NCBI GenBank assembly: GCA_041686915.1
Contig: JAWLDB010000055.1
Location: 1-13,802, forward strand
Origin: JAWLDB01 sp041686915
GTDB lineage: Bacteria; Bacillota; UBA994; UBA5500
DNA length: 13,802 nucleotides
Reading direction: 5' to 3'
Shown here: positions 1 to 7,946 of the stretch, piece by piece
Position numbering within the stretch: the first letter of the stretch is position 1
How the letters are laid out: every line of letters begins with the position of its first letter
The notes under the pieces: model-generated
Told to the model about the DNA's origin: nothing
The model's input: only the letters and a program-made list of their open reading frames with translations
Databases searched by the model: none
Program-made: the position numbers and the translations under genes

Positions 1-51
1 GCAGACATACCCTGATGTTGGGCTGTCATGAAAGTAGAAGGAGTGGGAGAG

Positions 52-1122
52 TTGTTGATTTTACACAAGGCGATGCATATCATAGACTATGAGAACGTCA
101 TGGCCAATGCTGTGGCGCAACTCCCTGAGGAGTTTAATCAATACTTAAGTGAGTTAATGACTTTCGTAAACCGGAATGAGTCTGTCAAAAAGTATAAGCC
201 TAGGTCTCAGAATACGCAGGTTGCCAACTGTGTTAGAGCGGTTTTATCCGCGTCAAGTGATGCAGAAGACAGAAGATGTCCTGATGTTGCTCTAGAGATG
301 TTCAAGGAAATTGCCGAGAGGTTACTTGACGTAGAGGCAAGAACGCAGGAGAGAATTACCCGCCTTAATCAGCGCATCAAGAAGGGTAGTTTGGTCCAGG
401 CCTTGTTGTTCAACGAGGACTCAGAGGAGTATGTCTATGTAGCTGCCAAGGTCGAGCATACCGCCTTCTTTGACGACGTTGACCTGCGCGCCCGAACTGG
501 CATCGCAAGCGAGAAGAAGAGCGTCTGGAAGTCATGTGTCTTAGAATGCATCGTTAACAATGAGGAGGTCAGCGTCGGAGCAGCAAGGGTGTATATGGAC
601 TCACGTGCTGTATACTGGAGTGATGGTTTCCTGGAGTTGGACGAAATGGTTAGTGATGAAGCCAATACTCACGCTGCCTTCAAGTATATCAATCATACCT
701 TGGCGAAAGTAGTCAAGCCAACCGCTCCAAGTGATTATGTTGTACTCCGCAATACTGTAGTCAGCTACCTAAGAACGGAAGGCCTTGTGGACTACACGCA
801 GATGATCACTGATGTTCTCGACCAGTATATTCCCATTGAACTAACAGGTGACGAACTAACCAACCTGAAATCAAAACTCGATGAGCTCCCCGAGAAAAGG
901 GGTTTTGACCGCCAGTTCCGCGCAGTCCCTGGAGCAATAGGCGCCAGAAAGATTACGAAGTACCAGGTAAACTCCGGAGTAGAGCTTAGAATTGATGATG
1001 TACATGCTGGCGATATTGTGAACACCATAGAAGCTGTTGAGGAGAGGGGCGGCTTGCGTTTCATCAAGATACGCACAGACAATGAGGCCACGTTCGCGGC
1101 CTTTAAGAGGCCACATGCGTAA
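52..1122 (+). CDS. NdpA/YejK-like (nucleoid-associated-like) protein, first gene of a two-gene cargo module
   Basis: No family can be named with certainty. The layout resembles NdpA/YejK (37-kDa nucleoid-associated) proteins. It has an N-terminal helical part, then a middle alpha/beta part with hydrophobic strands (SLVQALLFNE, YVYVAAKVEH) and the block YWSDGFLELDE. The C-terminal part holds RKITKYQVNSGVEL followed by a strand-rich end (LRFIKIRT), like the end of YejK. No signal peptide or membrane helix is seen. Length, about 356 residues, fits YejK (about 335). An ATG at 28 is in frame, but AAGGAG at 38-43 lies 8 nt before TTG 52, so TTG 52 is preferred; the extra N-terminus from 28 would merely encode the ribosome binding site. 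The stop lies 27 nt before the membrane-protein gene, so the two are probably one operon. If the family is right, the protein may bind nucleic acid in the cytoplasm. An alternative is a DUF4868-type (KwaB-like) protein. The coding region is real; the function is inferred. Confidence 0.8.
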   Translation: MLILHKAMHIIDYENVMANAVAQLPEEFNQYLSELMTFVNRNESVKKYKPRSQNTQVANCVRAVLSASSDAEDRRCPDVALEMFKEIAERLLDVEARTQERITRLNQRIKKGSLVQALLFNEDSEEYVYVAAKVEHTAFFDDVDLRARTGIASEKKSVWKSCVLECIVNNEEVSVGAARVYMDSRAVYWSDGFLELDEMVSDEANTHAAFKYINHTLAKVVKPTAPSDYVVLRNTVVSYLRTEGLVDYTQMITDVLDQYIPIELTGDELTNLKSKLDELPEKRGFDRQFRAVPGAIGARKITKYQVNSGVELRIDDVHAGDIVNTIEAVEERGGLRFIKIRTDNEATFAAFKRPHA

Positions 1123-1149
1123 AAAATAAGTGTATGGGGGGGAGTGTAG

Positions 1150-2655
1150 GTGGATCCAATAAGACTCATGACCTCTGCCGTAGAAGATCCACACTCTCTC
1201 AAAGTATCGGAGAGAGGCACAGTGCTGGAGGTAACTCTAGAGTGTAGAGGAGATACCCTCCCATCGGATGAGACCGTTAAGGCAATCCTTGGCCAATGCC
1301 ATCCGCGGGATGAAGCAAGCCTGTCGCTGGTATCTGGTATCGGCGAGAGCCTGTACTTTCGTACCCAAGAAGACGTTACAGGTACGGAAGAGTTTAGAGA
1401 TGATCTGGACCCTGATGATACGGTAGAAATAAAGCTTACTGTTGACAAAAGAATAGTCGAGGGCAGCATGTCAATCTACTCTTACCAGCACTTCTCAGAA
1501 TGGCTACTAAGTAGATCCTTACGCGAACTAATGCATTCCTTCGACATGTTCATTGCCAAGGAGAACGCTTTTGTGTTTGACTTGCTTAATGATGACTTAC
1601 TGCTCGCTACTAAGACAATCGTGTTTAGAACGAAAGACAAGTCTATAGACCAGACGGCATTTGACCGCCTAGGTCGTCTAGCGCTTTGTCGGCAAGTGGC
1701 TAGTTTTCACAATGCTGGCGAATACGGCCTTCTTCCAGACGACTTTCATGTGGTGGTGAGTCAGCGCGGAGACGCTCTTGTAGCTAGGTTCGCTCAGCTC
1801 GAGACTTTGCTGTCTATGGTCTACATCGGGAGTAGCTCCGCACTTGATGGTAATGGCTTCACTGTGCGCATTGATGGCCACAAGAATACATCGTTCTGTT
1901 ATCAAACAGACACCGGATTGGCTGCTAATACTGAACTGTTCAGAATATACGACTGGATCTACACAGATGGTAATCCAGCGGACAAAGCTATCATAGCCAG
2001 AAATGTGATTAGTCATCACTGCAAGTATGTGGACCTTATAAGGACGACTGATGAGACTTATGCCTCAATTCAGTCCAACTTTGCCCTATACCAGAAGGAC
2101 AACGTCTATAAATACCTGGAGCTCAAGAACAAGCTCGCCGAGTTCATTATTGACCTGGTCGCCAGATTTGGAGAGGCCACTCTCGGCTTGGCGGACAAGT
2201 TGAAGGCCAACATGACAGCCTTCTTCGCCTTCTTAGTGACAGCCTTTCTCGGAAACCTGGTCTCCAGTAATCCCGTACCACTCACCGGTATCTTTACTAA
2301 GGAGATAACCCGGCTGTCCTATTTCGTGCTTGCAGGGTCGCTAGCGTACATGATTATCGGCCTGGCTGAGATGCATTACAAAATGCAGAGGATAAGCAAG
2401 GGATACGACGCGCTGAAAGATGGCTATCGAGAGTTGCTAGACGAAAATGATTTGGCGGAAATGTTCCGTCAAGATAAGGTTCTGAGGGAGAATCAGGCAG
2501 AGGCAGCTAGGCTGCGCATAATCATCTGTGCTGTGTGGCTGATTGCACTGGTTGCCGTGTTCTTCGTAGTAGAGGCACTCAGCACGGCACCTGTACTACT
2601 CCCTCATTTGCGCGCGTTTCTTGGTCTTTTGAAGTTGCTTGTCGCGTTTTCTTAG
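1150..2655 (+). CDS. Hypothetical protein with large soluble N-terminus and C-terminal membrane anchor, partner of the upstream gene
   Basis: I do not recognise a named domain. The 501-residue product has about 350 soluble residues and no N-terminal signal. A charged helical stretch follows (about 318-352, with YLELKNKLAEFIIDLVARF), then membrane helices near 355-371, 389-407 and 456-475. A polar helical loop (408-455) separates the last two. The last 18 residues are hydrophobic and may be a fourth, re-entrant or amphipathic segment. The C-terminal anchor would place the large N-terminal part in the cytoplasm beside the upstream product. The start is GTG, with the run GGGGGGAG ending 5 nt before it. 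Codon use and the lower GC look like the upstream gene and unlike the host genes to the right. The pairing of a soluble possible nucleic-acid binder with a membrane-anchored protein recalls the layout of Kiwa (KwaB/KwaA), though no homology is claimed. Defence is plausible but unproven. Confidence 0.85.
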   Translation: MDPIRLMTSAVEDPHSLKVSERGTVLEVTLECRGDTLPSDETVKAILGQCHPRDEASLSLVSGIGESLYFRTQEDVTGTEEFRDDLDPDDTVEIKLTVDKRIVEGSMSIYSYQHFSEWLLSRSLRELMHSFDMFIAKENAFVFDLLNDDLLLATKTIVFRTKDKSIDQTAFDRLGRLALCRQVASFHNAGEYGLLPDDFHVVVSQRGDALVARFAQLETLLSMVYIGSSSALDGNGFTVRIDGHKNTSFCYQTDTGLAANTELFRIYDWIYTDGNPADKAIIARNVISHHCKYVDLIRTTDETYASIQSNFALYQKDNVYKYLELKNKLAEFIIDLVARFGEATLGLADKLKANMTAFFAFLVTAFLGNLVSSNPVPLTGIFTKEITRLSYFVLAGSLAYMIIGLAEMHYKMQRISKGYDALKDGYRELLDENDLAEMFRQDKVLRENQAEAARLRIIICAVWLIALVAVFFVVEALSTAPVLLPHLRAFLGLLKLLVAFS

Positions 2656-2696
2656 CGGGACACCACGCTTAGTGCTCACTTGTGCAAACATGTCCT

Positions 2697-2729
2697 ACCG
2701 GCTAGCCGAGAGGTTAAGCCGGTCTTTTT
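2697..2729 (+). terminator. Rho-independent terminator after the cargo pair
   Basis: ACCGGCT (2697-2703) pairs with AGCCGGT (2717-2723). The inner AGCC/GGTT can extend the stem past a bulged A, and CTTTTTG follows. It lies about 40 nt after the membrane-protein stop and just before the integrase, so it ends the two-gene transcript and insulates the integrase. Confidence 0.8.
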
Positions 2730-2774
2730 GTCGTATCTAAGCACGTATAACCTAACATGATTGGAGTGCCTGCC

Positions 2775-4457
2775 ATGAAAGCAGCCATTTACATCCGCGT
2801 TTCTACTCATCACCAGATTGACCGTGATTCTCTCCCCTTCCAGCGCAACGACCTGACCAACTACTGCGATTATGCTCTCAACATATCGGACTATGTGGTG
2901 TTTGAAGACGCCGGTTACTCAGCCAAGAACACTGACCGGCCTAAGTTCCAGGAGATGATGACCAGGATCCGCAGGGGAGAGTTCTCGCATCTAGTCGTAT
3001 GGAAGCTGGACCGCATCAGTCGCAACCTGCTAGACTTCGCCGGCATGTGGGAAGAGCTCAAGGAGCACGGGGTGAACTTCGTTTCCAAGATGGAGCAGTT
3101 TGATACATCCAGTGCCATGGGCGAAGCTATGCTGAAGATCATCCTGGTGTTCGCTGAGCTCGAGCGTAAGCTCACCGGAGAGCGGGTCATGAGTATCATG
3201 CTTAACCGAGCAGAGAAAGGACTTTGGAACGGCGCGCCGGTCCCAATAGGCTACGACTGGGACCACCAGTCAAAGTCGTTGGCCATAAATGATGCGGAAG
3301 CCGCAGTGGTTCAGATCATCTATGACATGTATGAGAAGTCAGGTTCTACACTGGATGTCCTGCGCCACCTGCACCGTACCAACGCACAGACGAAGCGTGG
3401 GGGTAAGTGGACGGCCAAAGGGGTCAGGGATGTGTTGAGGTCGCCGGTCTACAAAGGTACGCTCAGGTACAACTACCGCAAGGCAGCTCGAGGCAAGGTC
3501 AAGAGTGAGGATGAATGGATCCTGGTAGACAATGCTGTCCCGCCAATCGTGAGCGAGGTGCAATGGGAACGCGTGCAGCAGATGCTGGACGACAACTATA
3601 AGGGGCAGCGCTCCATCCGGGAGAAGGCAAAGCACACCCACGTGTTTTCCGGACTACTCAAGTGCGCCCATTGTGGTGGCAGCTTCCTCTCGATGCAGGA
3701 CCGCCCACGCAAGGACGGCTTCCGCCCGTCTACCTACCGGTGCTCCACCGCCGCAATGATGAGCCGCGGTGACGAGAAGCTCTGCACCTCGTTCGTTGCC
3801 GATGTGAAGATTGGGCCGTTTGTTTTGCAGTACCTGAAGAACCTAGTGAGCGCAGCCGCTGAGGTTCGGTCGACCAGATCGTTTGTGAACGTTGATGAGA
3901 TCCTGCTGAGTGATATGCCTGGTGAGTTAGCTGGCATTGAGGGTGATCTGACGGATACATTCACCGGCCTCTTCGGGGCCACCAATGAGCTGATGGCCAA
4001 GCCTAAAACTAAGGACGGCAAGACAATAAACACGCAGCTGCTCGAGCAGAACCAGGCTAAGTATGAGCGGGCGCTGGAGCGGCTAGATCGAGCCTACCTG
4101 TTCGATGACTCCAATATGTCCGAGAAGGATTATCTGGTTAAGCGAACTGAGCTCCAGGAGCGTCTGACCGAGGTCACCAATGAGATCAAGCGTCTCCGCC
4201 TTGCGGCACCCGGCCCTGGCAAAGAGAGCGAGTTCATTAAGCGAGCTTCTGTATTCCTGATGACCAAGGAGCTGCTGACTGGCGACGCGGACTTTGTCTC
4301 ACTGATCCGCCGCGGCCACGACCAGGACAGCGATGAGGGCAAGAAGCTGCTCCGCAAGTTCATGGCCAGCGTCATCACCCGCATCGACATAAAAGGAAAA
4401 AGGGTGAGCGCCATCCACTTTGTGGGTGGAGTCACTCACCGCTTCATCTATCGATAA
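2775..4457 (+). CDS. Large serine recombinase (site-specific integrase)
   Basis: Large serine recombinases cut and rejoin attachment sites to insert or excise phages and integrative elements. The N-terminal resolvase domain (about 1-145) has the active-site serine in YIRVSTHHQ (Ser10) and catalytic arginines in KLDRISRN. A recombinase domain follows (about 150-260, with GAPVPIGYDWD and SPVYKGTLRYNY). Next is a zinc ribbon beginning with CAHCGG and closing with cysteines in YRC and KLC. A charged coiled-coil region with ERALERLDRAYLF and RTELQERLTEVTNEIKRLR comes near the C-terminus. At 560 residues the length is typical of the large class and the gene looks intact. An ATG at 2757 is in frame, but GGAG at 2762-2765 sits about 9 nt before ATG 2775, which also gives the usual MKAAIYIRVS opening. 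It sits between cargo genes and a host operon, so it is probably the terminal gene of an integrated element. Confidence 0.97.
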   Translation: MKAAIYIRVSTHHQIDRDSLPFQRNDLTNYCDYALNISDYVVFEDAGYSAKNTDRPKFQEMMTRIRRGEFSHLVVWKLDRISRNLLDFAGMWEELKEHGVNFVSKMEQFDTSSAMGEAMLKIILVFAELERKLTGERVMSIMLNRAEKGLWNGAPVPIGYDWDHQSKSLAINDAEAAVVQIIYDMYEKSGSTLDVLRHLHRTNAQTKRGGKWTAKGVRDVLRSPVYKGTLRYNYRKAARGKVKSEDEWILVDNAVPPIVSEVQWERVQQMLDDNYKGQRSIREKAKHTHVFSGLLKCAHCGGSFLSMQDRPRKDGFRPSTYRCSTAAMMSRGDEKLCTSFVADVKIGPFVLQYLKNLVSAAAEVRSTRSFVNVDEILLSDMPGELAGIEGDLTDTFTGLFGATNELMAKPKTKDGKTINTQLLEQNQAKYERALERLDRAYLFDDSNMSEKDYLVKRTELQERLTEVTNEIKRLRLAAPGPGKESEFIKRASVFLMTKELLTGDADFVSLIRRGHDQDSDEGKKLLRKFMASVITRIDIKGKRVSAIHFVGGVTHRFIYR

Positions 4458-4632
4458 CTATTCATCATGCTAGCTTATTCCTTCGGACAACCATAGGGTA
4501 ATATGTAATACTTCAATTTGTGCTCGCTATCCATTGCAGACACCCCCATAGGTTTAGGGTTTCGTTCTTCTTTGAGTATTGTAACATAGACCTACCCAAA
4601 TACGGAAAAACCACTTCTCAGACAGGTTGTGG
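4458..4632. other. Intergenic junction, presumed to hold an attachment site
   Basis: This non-coding stretch lies between the integrase stop and the stop of the convergent host ATPase gene. Integrase genes of this class usually sit next to one end of their element, so the attL or attR crossover probably lies here; the core cannot be seen without the other end. The stretch is more AT-rich than its flanks. CCATAGG occurs at 4491 and 4546, possibly by chance. Read on the - strand, a short CCAC/GTGG stem followed by TTTTT (about 4606-4632) could be a weak terminator for the ATPase operon. Confidence 0.4.
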
Positions 4633-5385
4633 CTACTCCTCAAGCAACACCCGCAACATGCCATCTGTGTTGTTTAGAAAATGACTGGTAAGCCGATAGT
4701 GGTCGGTGTCGGTATATTCCACCCGGCAGATGCTGTCCTGCTTGATTTGATAGATAGTGGCTTCTGGATAGGCCAACAACATTGGCGAGTGGGTAGAAAT
4801 GACAAACTGACTGCCTTGGCGCACCAACTGATGAATGCGTGCAAGCATGGTCATTTGATTAGCCGGTGAGAGAGCGACCTCTGGCTCATCCAACAGGTAG
4901 AGCCCGTTTGGCCCAAACCGGTTGAGCATCAGTGCTAGGAATGACTCTCCGTGCGACATTGCATGCAGGGAAATGCCTCCGTATGAGTCAATCACGCGCC
5001 GCGGCCCTGGAACTGGTTCACTGTCCATCTCATCGATATTGCTGGCTACGTTGTAGAAGCTTTCTGCACGCAGAAAGTAAGCTGTCTTAGGAGACCGGAT
5101 GCCCTTGGTCAGGCGAATATGACGGTGCAGCGGCGAATGGGAATCACGCGTGGAAAACGCGAAGTTCTTTGACCCACCCTCAGGGTTAAAGCCATAAGCT
5201 ACGGCCATTGCTTCCAACAAGGTTGACTTACCCGACCCGTTCTCACCAACTAGAAAAGTCACAGGTGCTGGAAACCTAAGTGGCGACTGTAACACTCTGA
5301 CCGCCGGCAACGAGAACGGATACCGCTGGCTCAGACCTTCTGGTACTCTCTCCCATCGAACTTCCATCTGAACTAGATAATGCAT
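4633..5385 (-). CDS. Small ABC-type AAA family ATPase (COG3910-like)
   Basis: A compact soluble ATPase with every ABC/Rad50-type motif in order: Walker A GENGSGKST (47-55), a signature-like MSHGES (143-148), Walker B LYLLDEPE (162-169) with the catalytic glutamate, and the H-loop STHSP (197-201). It has no coiled-coil arms, zinc hook or membrane segment. The length of 250 residues fits stand-alone predicted ATPases of the COG3910 kind, whose role is not established. GAGGAG lies upstream of the ATG with good spacing. It is the last gene of an apparent operon, starting about 33 nt after the second metallopeptidase gene. It is intact, so the integrated element next to it did not break it. The ATPase call is firm. 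A role linked to the peptidases rests on operon position only. Confidence 0.93.
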   Translation of the reverse strand: MHYLVQMEVRWERVPEGLSQRYPFSLPAVRVLQSPLRFPAPVTFLVGENGSGKSTLLEAMAVAYGFNPEGGSKNFAFSTRDSHSPLHRHIRLTKGIRSPKTAYFLRAESFYNVASNIDEMDSEPVPGPRRVIDSYGGISLHAMSHGESFLALMLNRFGPNGLYLLDEPEVALSPANQMTMLARIHQLVRQGSQFVISTHSPMLLAYPEATIYQIKQDSICRVEYTDTDHYRLTSHFLNNTDGMLRVLLEE

Positions 5386-5418
5386 GACACGCCTCTCCTC
5401 ATCTGGCCTTGTTCCACC

Positions 5419-6309
5419 TTACGCAAGCAGGTGTCTGTAGCGCTCTACGAACTCCCGGCCCGGCATCTGCAGAGCATCGCGAACTGCGGCCAGCCCGCAT
5501 GCTGTCTCTATCAGCTGCAGTAGCTTACAGCCCACCCTGTAGGTTAAACGTTCGGGGCTAAACACCAAACTGGCGTACTCATCCTGGGCCATATCAGTCG
5601 CGCACTGCAGGTAATGCTCTACTTCCAGAAAGCGATCGACATGAGTGTGCATACGGTTTTTGTCCTGCAAAACGAGATAATCTTCAAAAATGCGATGCAG
5701 GTTGCTGCCCATGTCGCTATTTCGCTCCCGCAGACTCAGAGGAGCATAGACGGCGCCGCCCTCATTCTGCATCATCGTGTAGAAGAAATCAAGCCGCGCC
5801 TCGCGGGTGTTGATTTCCCGAAAGTCAGGCAGCTCATGCATCTGCTCATAGACGGTGTGAAAGACCTCATGGATGGCGGTGTATAGAAACTCGTCCGGCT
5901 TCACGTGGTAAGGCCCCCAGTTCACGTTCATGCAAACATGGCTATCATGACCGATACCGGCGTCATAGCCAACTATTGGGCAAATAGTGATTTTGGAGAG
6001 GTCAGCCTCAGGAAATATCCGCCTGATGGCTGTATGGATTTCGCTTAGCCAAGATACGTGACGATCTCTAATCAGCCAGAGCAGGTCCGCCATGCTCTGC
6101 CTGTTGCTCTGCACATCGGTCATGCCATAGTAACCGGTCTCCTCCCCCAGAACAGCCCGTTCTACATCTTCCTGCTTAAGACCTTCCGAGAACTTGCGGG
6201 CATGGCTAAACACGGCCTGGTAGGCTGGAAGCCGCAAAACATCGGTCAAGGCCACTTCTCCGTCCAGATAACCCAAGAAAGCCTCTGCTGCACTGAAATC
6301 AAATCTCAC
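5419..6309 (-). CDS. HExxH zinc-metallopeptidase-like protein (DUF2268/DUF5700-like)
   Basis: A cytosolic protein of about 296 residues with the zinc-binding motif HEVFH (147-151) in AIHEVFHTVYEQ. A downstream glutamate in QNEGGAVY (about 183) is a candidate third ligand, which would place it among gluzincin-like peptidases. No signal peptide or membrane helix is seen. The best resemblance I can offer is the DUF2268/DUF5700 group of putative zinc peptidases. A GTG at 6318 overlaps the upstream stop, but GGAAGG touches that codon. The same GGAAGGGTGA leader precedes GTG 6309 at the spacing seen before the upstream peptidase start, so 6309 is preferred. Translation is probably coupled to the upstream gene, whose stop is 5 nt away. 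Substrate and pathway are unknown. Confidence 0.85.
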   Translation of the reverse strand: MRFDFSAAEAFLGYLDGEVALTDVLRLPAYQAVFSHARKFSEGLKQEDVERAVLGEETGYYGMTDVQSNRQSMADLLWLIRDRHVSWLSEIHTAIRRIFPEADLSKITICPIVGYDAGIGHDSHVCMNVNWGPYHVKPDEFLYTAIHEVFHTVYEQMHELPDFREINTREARLDFFYTMMQNEGGAVYAPLSLRERNSDMGSNLHRIFEDYLVLQDKNRMHTHVDRFLEVEHYLQCATDMAQDEYASLVFSPERLTYRVGCKLLQLIETACGLAAVRDALQMPGREFVERYRHLLA

Positions 6310-6314
6310 AATTA

Positions 6315-7763
6315 TCACCCTTCCTGTTCTCGTTCATAGGGCACAACCCTGTACCTTGCCGCGAGCTCATTTGGCCACGCATCAATGTCCGTAAGCCAAT
6401 AGCTCGAGGCCGTGCCAGTGAACCAATCCAAAATGTAGCACTCGATGCCGTCGGAAGAGATGCCCATGCGCTGCAGTTCGTATGAACTAATTGAGCGCAA
6501 CTCGCCAAGGAAGTCCTGCAGGCTGGTGGGCAGCCCCTTACGGGCTTCGTAAAAACGTCCAAGCATCCTCGGCAGGCGGCTGCCGCCGAGCAGCTCTGCC
6601 AGTACACAGACAGCCCATGGTCCCCTACCCCGTGAGTTGGCGTCGACAGTTTTGTCGCCAACATCGGCAATAGGTGTGATCGCTACTGTGTCACCGGCAC
6701 GCAAAAAGATGCGACGATAAGACTCCAGGCGCCATCTATAGGCACTGTCACCAAACAACTCACGCAGCAGCAAGGCTTCAATACCATGAGTCAGCGACTC
6801 GTCGATGAATCTGGTGCGGTCGCCTGTCGGTGGCCCCCAAGTATGCAGCAGTTCATGCCCTGCCCAGGAGAGCATCTTCCACAGTTGCTCGGGGTCGTGA
6901 GCAGCCTCGGCGCTGAAGGCGGAAGGGCCCAGGGTGATAAGGCCGGTGGTTGCCTCGCCTCCCCATCCTTCCGGAAGCTCCATGATCGTCATGCGTGCCG
7001 CAGGCCAAGGACCCAACCATTCTGATGCTGCTGCAATCAGCCTGTCTAGCCACGAGGCCAGCAAGCGGGCGCCGATGCGGTGTTCAGGAAAGGCTACGAC
7101 CTCAACTCCTGCCCCGGCCGATAGTACTATGAACTCGCCGGCTGCGAAATCCATACGCCGCGAAGGTTGCAGGCTCTTGAACGTGGTTACTCTCCGCCCG
7201 TCCTCAGCTTCACTGACATTTGCCGCCCCACCAGCAATGACGGTTAACTCAGCTGGAGCGTTGACAGCCAGCGAGTAAGAGTAGTACGCTCGCAGGCACG
7301 CGAAAAAATCTTCGAGCCTCGCTTCCGATGGGATGGGGTACCAGAGCACATCCATCCGCAGCAAGGTGTAGTTGGATGCGACATGGTCGGCCGCGTAACG
7401 CATCACTTCCCGATAGCCACAGACCGGACCGCTGTAGGCTAGCTTGATTGAGACCTCCTCGCCTGGCAGGAGCGGAACTGGGAGCCTAATCTTCACTTGA
7501 TTGACCTGCCACTCGCGTTCCTCAGCAAAACCTATCAACTGCTGACTGAACCTCACTGGGGCGTCAGCCACCTCCACAGAACTAACATGCAGTAAACGAT
7601 AGAGCAACAGTGAGCACTCAGCAGCAGGCTGCTCGCCCAAGTTGCAGAGTAGCACTCGCACCGAAGCTTCTATCCCACCTCCGTTAGTTAAACAGTGATC
7701 CGGGTCAGCGTCGGTCGGCAGTAATTTGACCGCGACGTCATAGTGTTTGGGCAGCAGAGTCAT
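6315..7763 (-). CDS. M1-like (gluzincin) metallopeptidase with altered motifs
   Basis: A cytosolic protein of 482 residues with an M1-like arrangement: an N-terminal beta-rich part (about 1-195), then a catalytic domain with HELLH (303-307) and the third zinc ligand in IDESLTHG (Glu322). Only 14 residues separate the second His from this Glu, against 18 in M1. Where M1 aminopeptidases have GxMEN before the zinc site, this protein has GGEATTGLIT. The region that normally carries the transition-state tyrosine (YxKG) reads SRGRGPWAV. Zinc binding therefore looks kept while substrate recognition is changed; M61-type peptidases are an alternative. Upstream in-frame starts exist (ATG 7829 and further), but GGAAGGG 8 nt before ATG 7763 decides the start. 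It is first in an operon with a second HExxH protein and an ATPase. Confidence 0.88.
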   Translation of the reverse strand: MTLLPKHYDVAVKLLPTDADPDHCLTNGGGIEASVRVLLCNLGEQPAAECSLLLYRLLHVSSVEVADAPVRFSQQLIGFAEEREWQVNQVKIRLPVPLLPGEEVSIKLAYSGPVCGYREVMRYAADHVASNYTLLRMDVLWYPIPSEARLEDFFACLRAYYSYSLAVNAPAELTVIAGGAANVSEAEDGRRVTTFKSLQPSRRMDFAAGEFIVLSAGAGVEVVAFPEHRIGARLLASWLDRLIAAASEWLGPWPAARMTIMELPEGWGGEATTGLITLGPSAFSAEAAHDPEQLWKMLSWAGHELLHTWGPPTGDRTRFIDESLTHGIEALLLRELFGDSAYRWRLESYRRIFLRAGDTVAITPIADVGDKTVDANSRGRGPWAVCVLAELLGGSRLPRMLGRFYEARKGLPTSLQDFLGELRSISSYELQRMGISSDGIECYILDWFTGTASSYWLTDIDAWPNELAARYRVVPYEREQEG

Positions 7764-7898
7764 ACTCGTCACCCTTCCAAACCGATTTATTTCTCTAATG
7801 CTTAAATAATACTTATTGGCGACATGCATGAATCCCTGCCTGTTCTCTGGAGCTGATATCAATCAAACATGAGGCGGGGTTTCTTAGTTTTAGATGAT

Positions 7899-7930
7899 AA
7901 ACAGCCTGCCAAAACCAAAGCAGGCTGTTT
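7899..7930 (-). terminator. Rho-independent terminator of menG
   Basis: A perfect 11-bp inverted repeat, AAACAGCCTGC (7899-7909) and GCAGGCTGTTT (7920-7930), has a 10-nt loop and starts 17 nt past the menG stop on the - strand. The stem ends in TTT with an AT-rich continuation. It separates menG from the peptidase operon. Confidence 0.8.
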
Positions 7931-7946
7931 CATCTCTGTTTTCGCT

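Noticed and set aside
792..1469. 225-residue open frame on the - strand
   Set aside because: It lies across two well-supported + strand genes, its product is Ser-rich and low in protein-like character, and it has no ribosome binding site or recognisable domain; it is an antisense shadow.
4536..4547. Match between the window start (GCAGACATACCC) and 4536-4547 (GCAGACACCCCC), as possible element ends
   Set aside because: It is too short and imperfect, and the window edge is arbitrary; probably chance.
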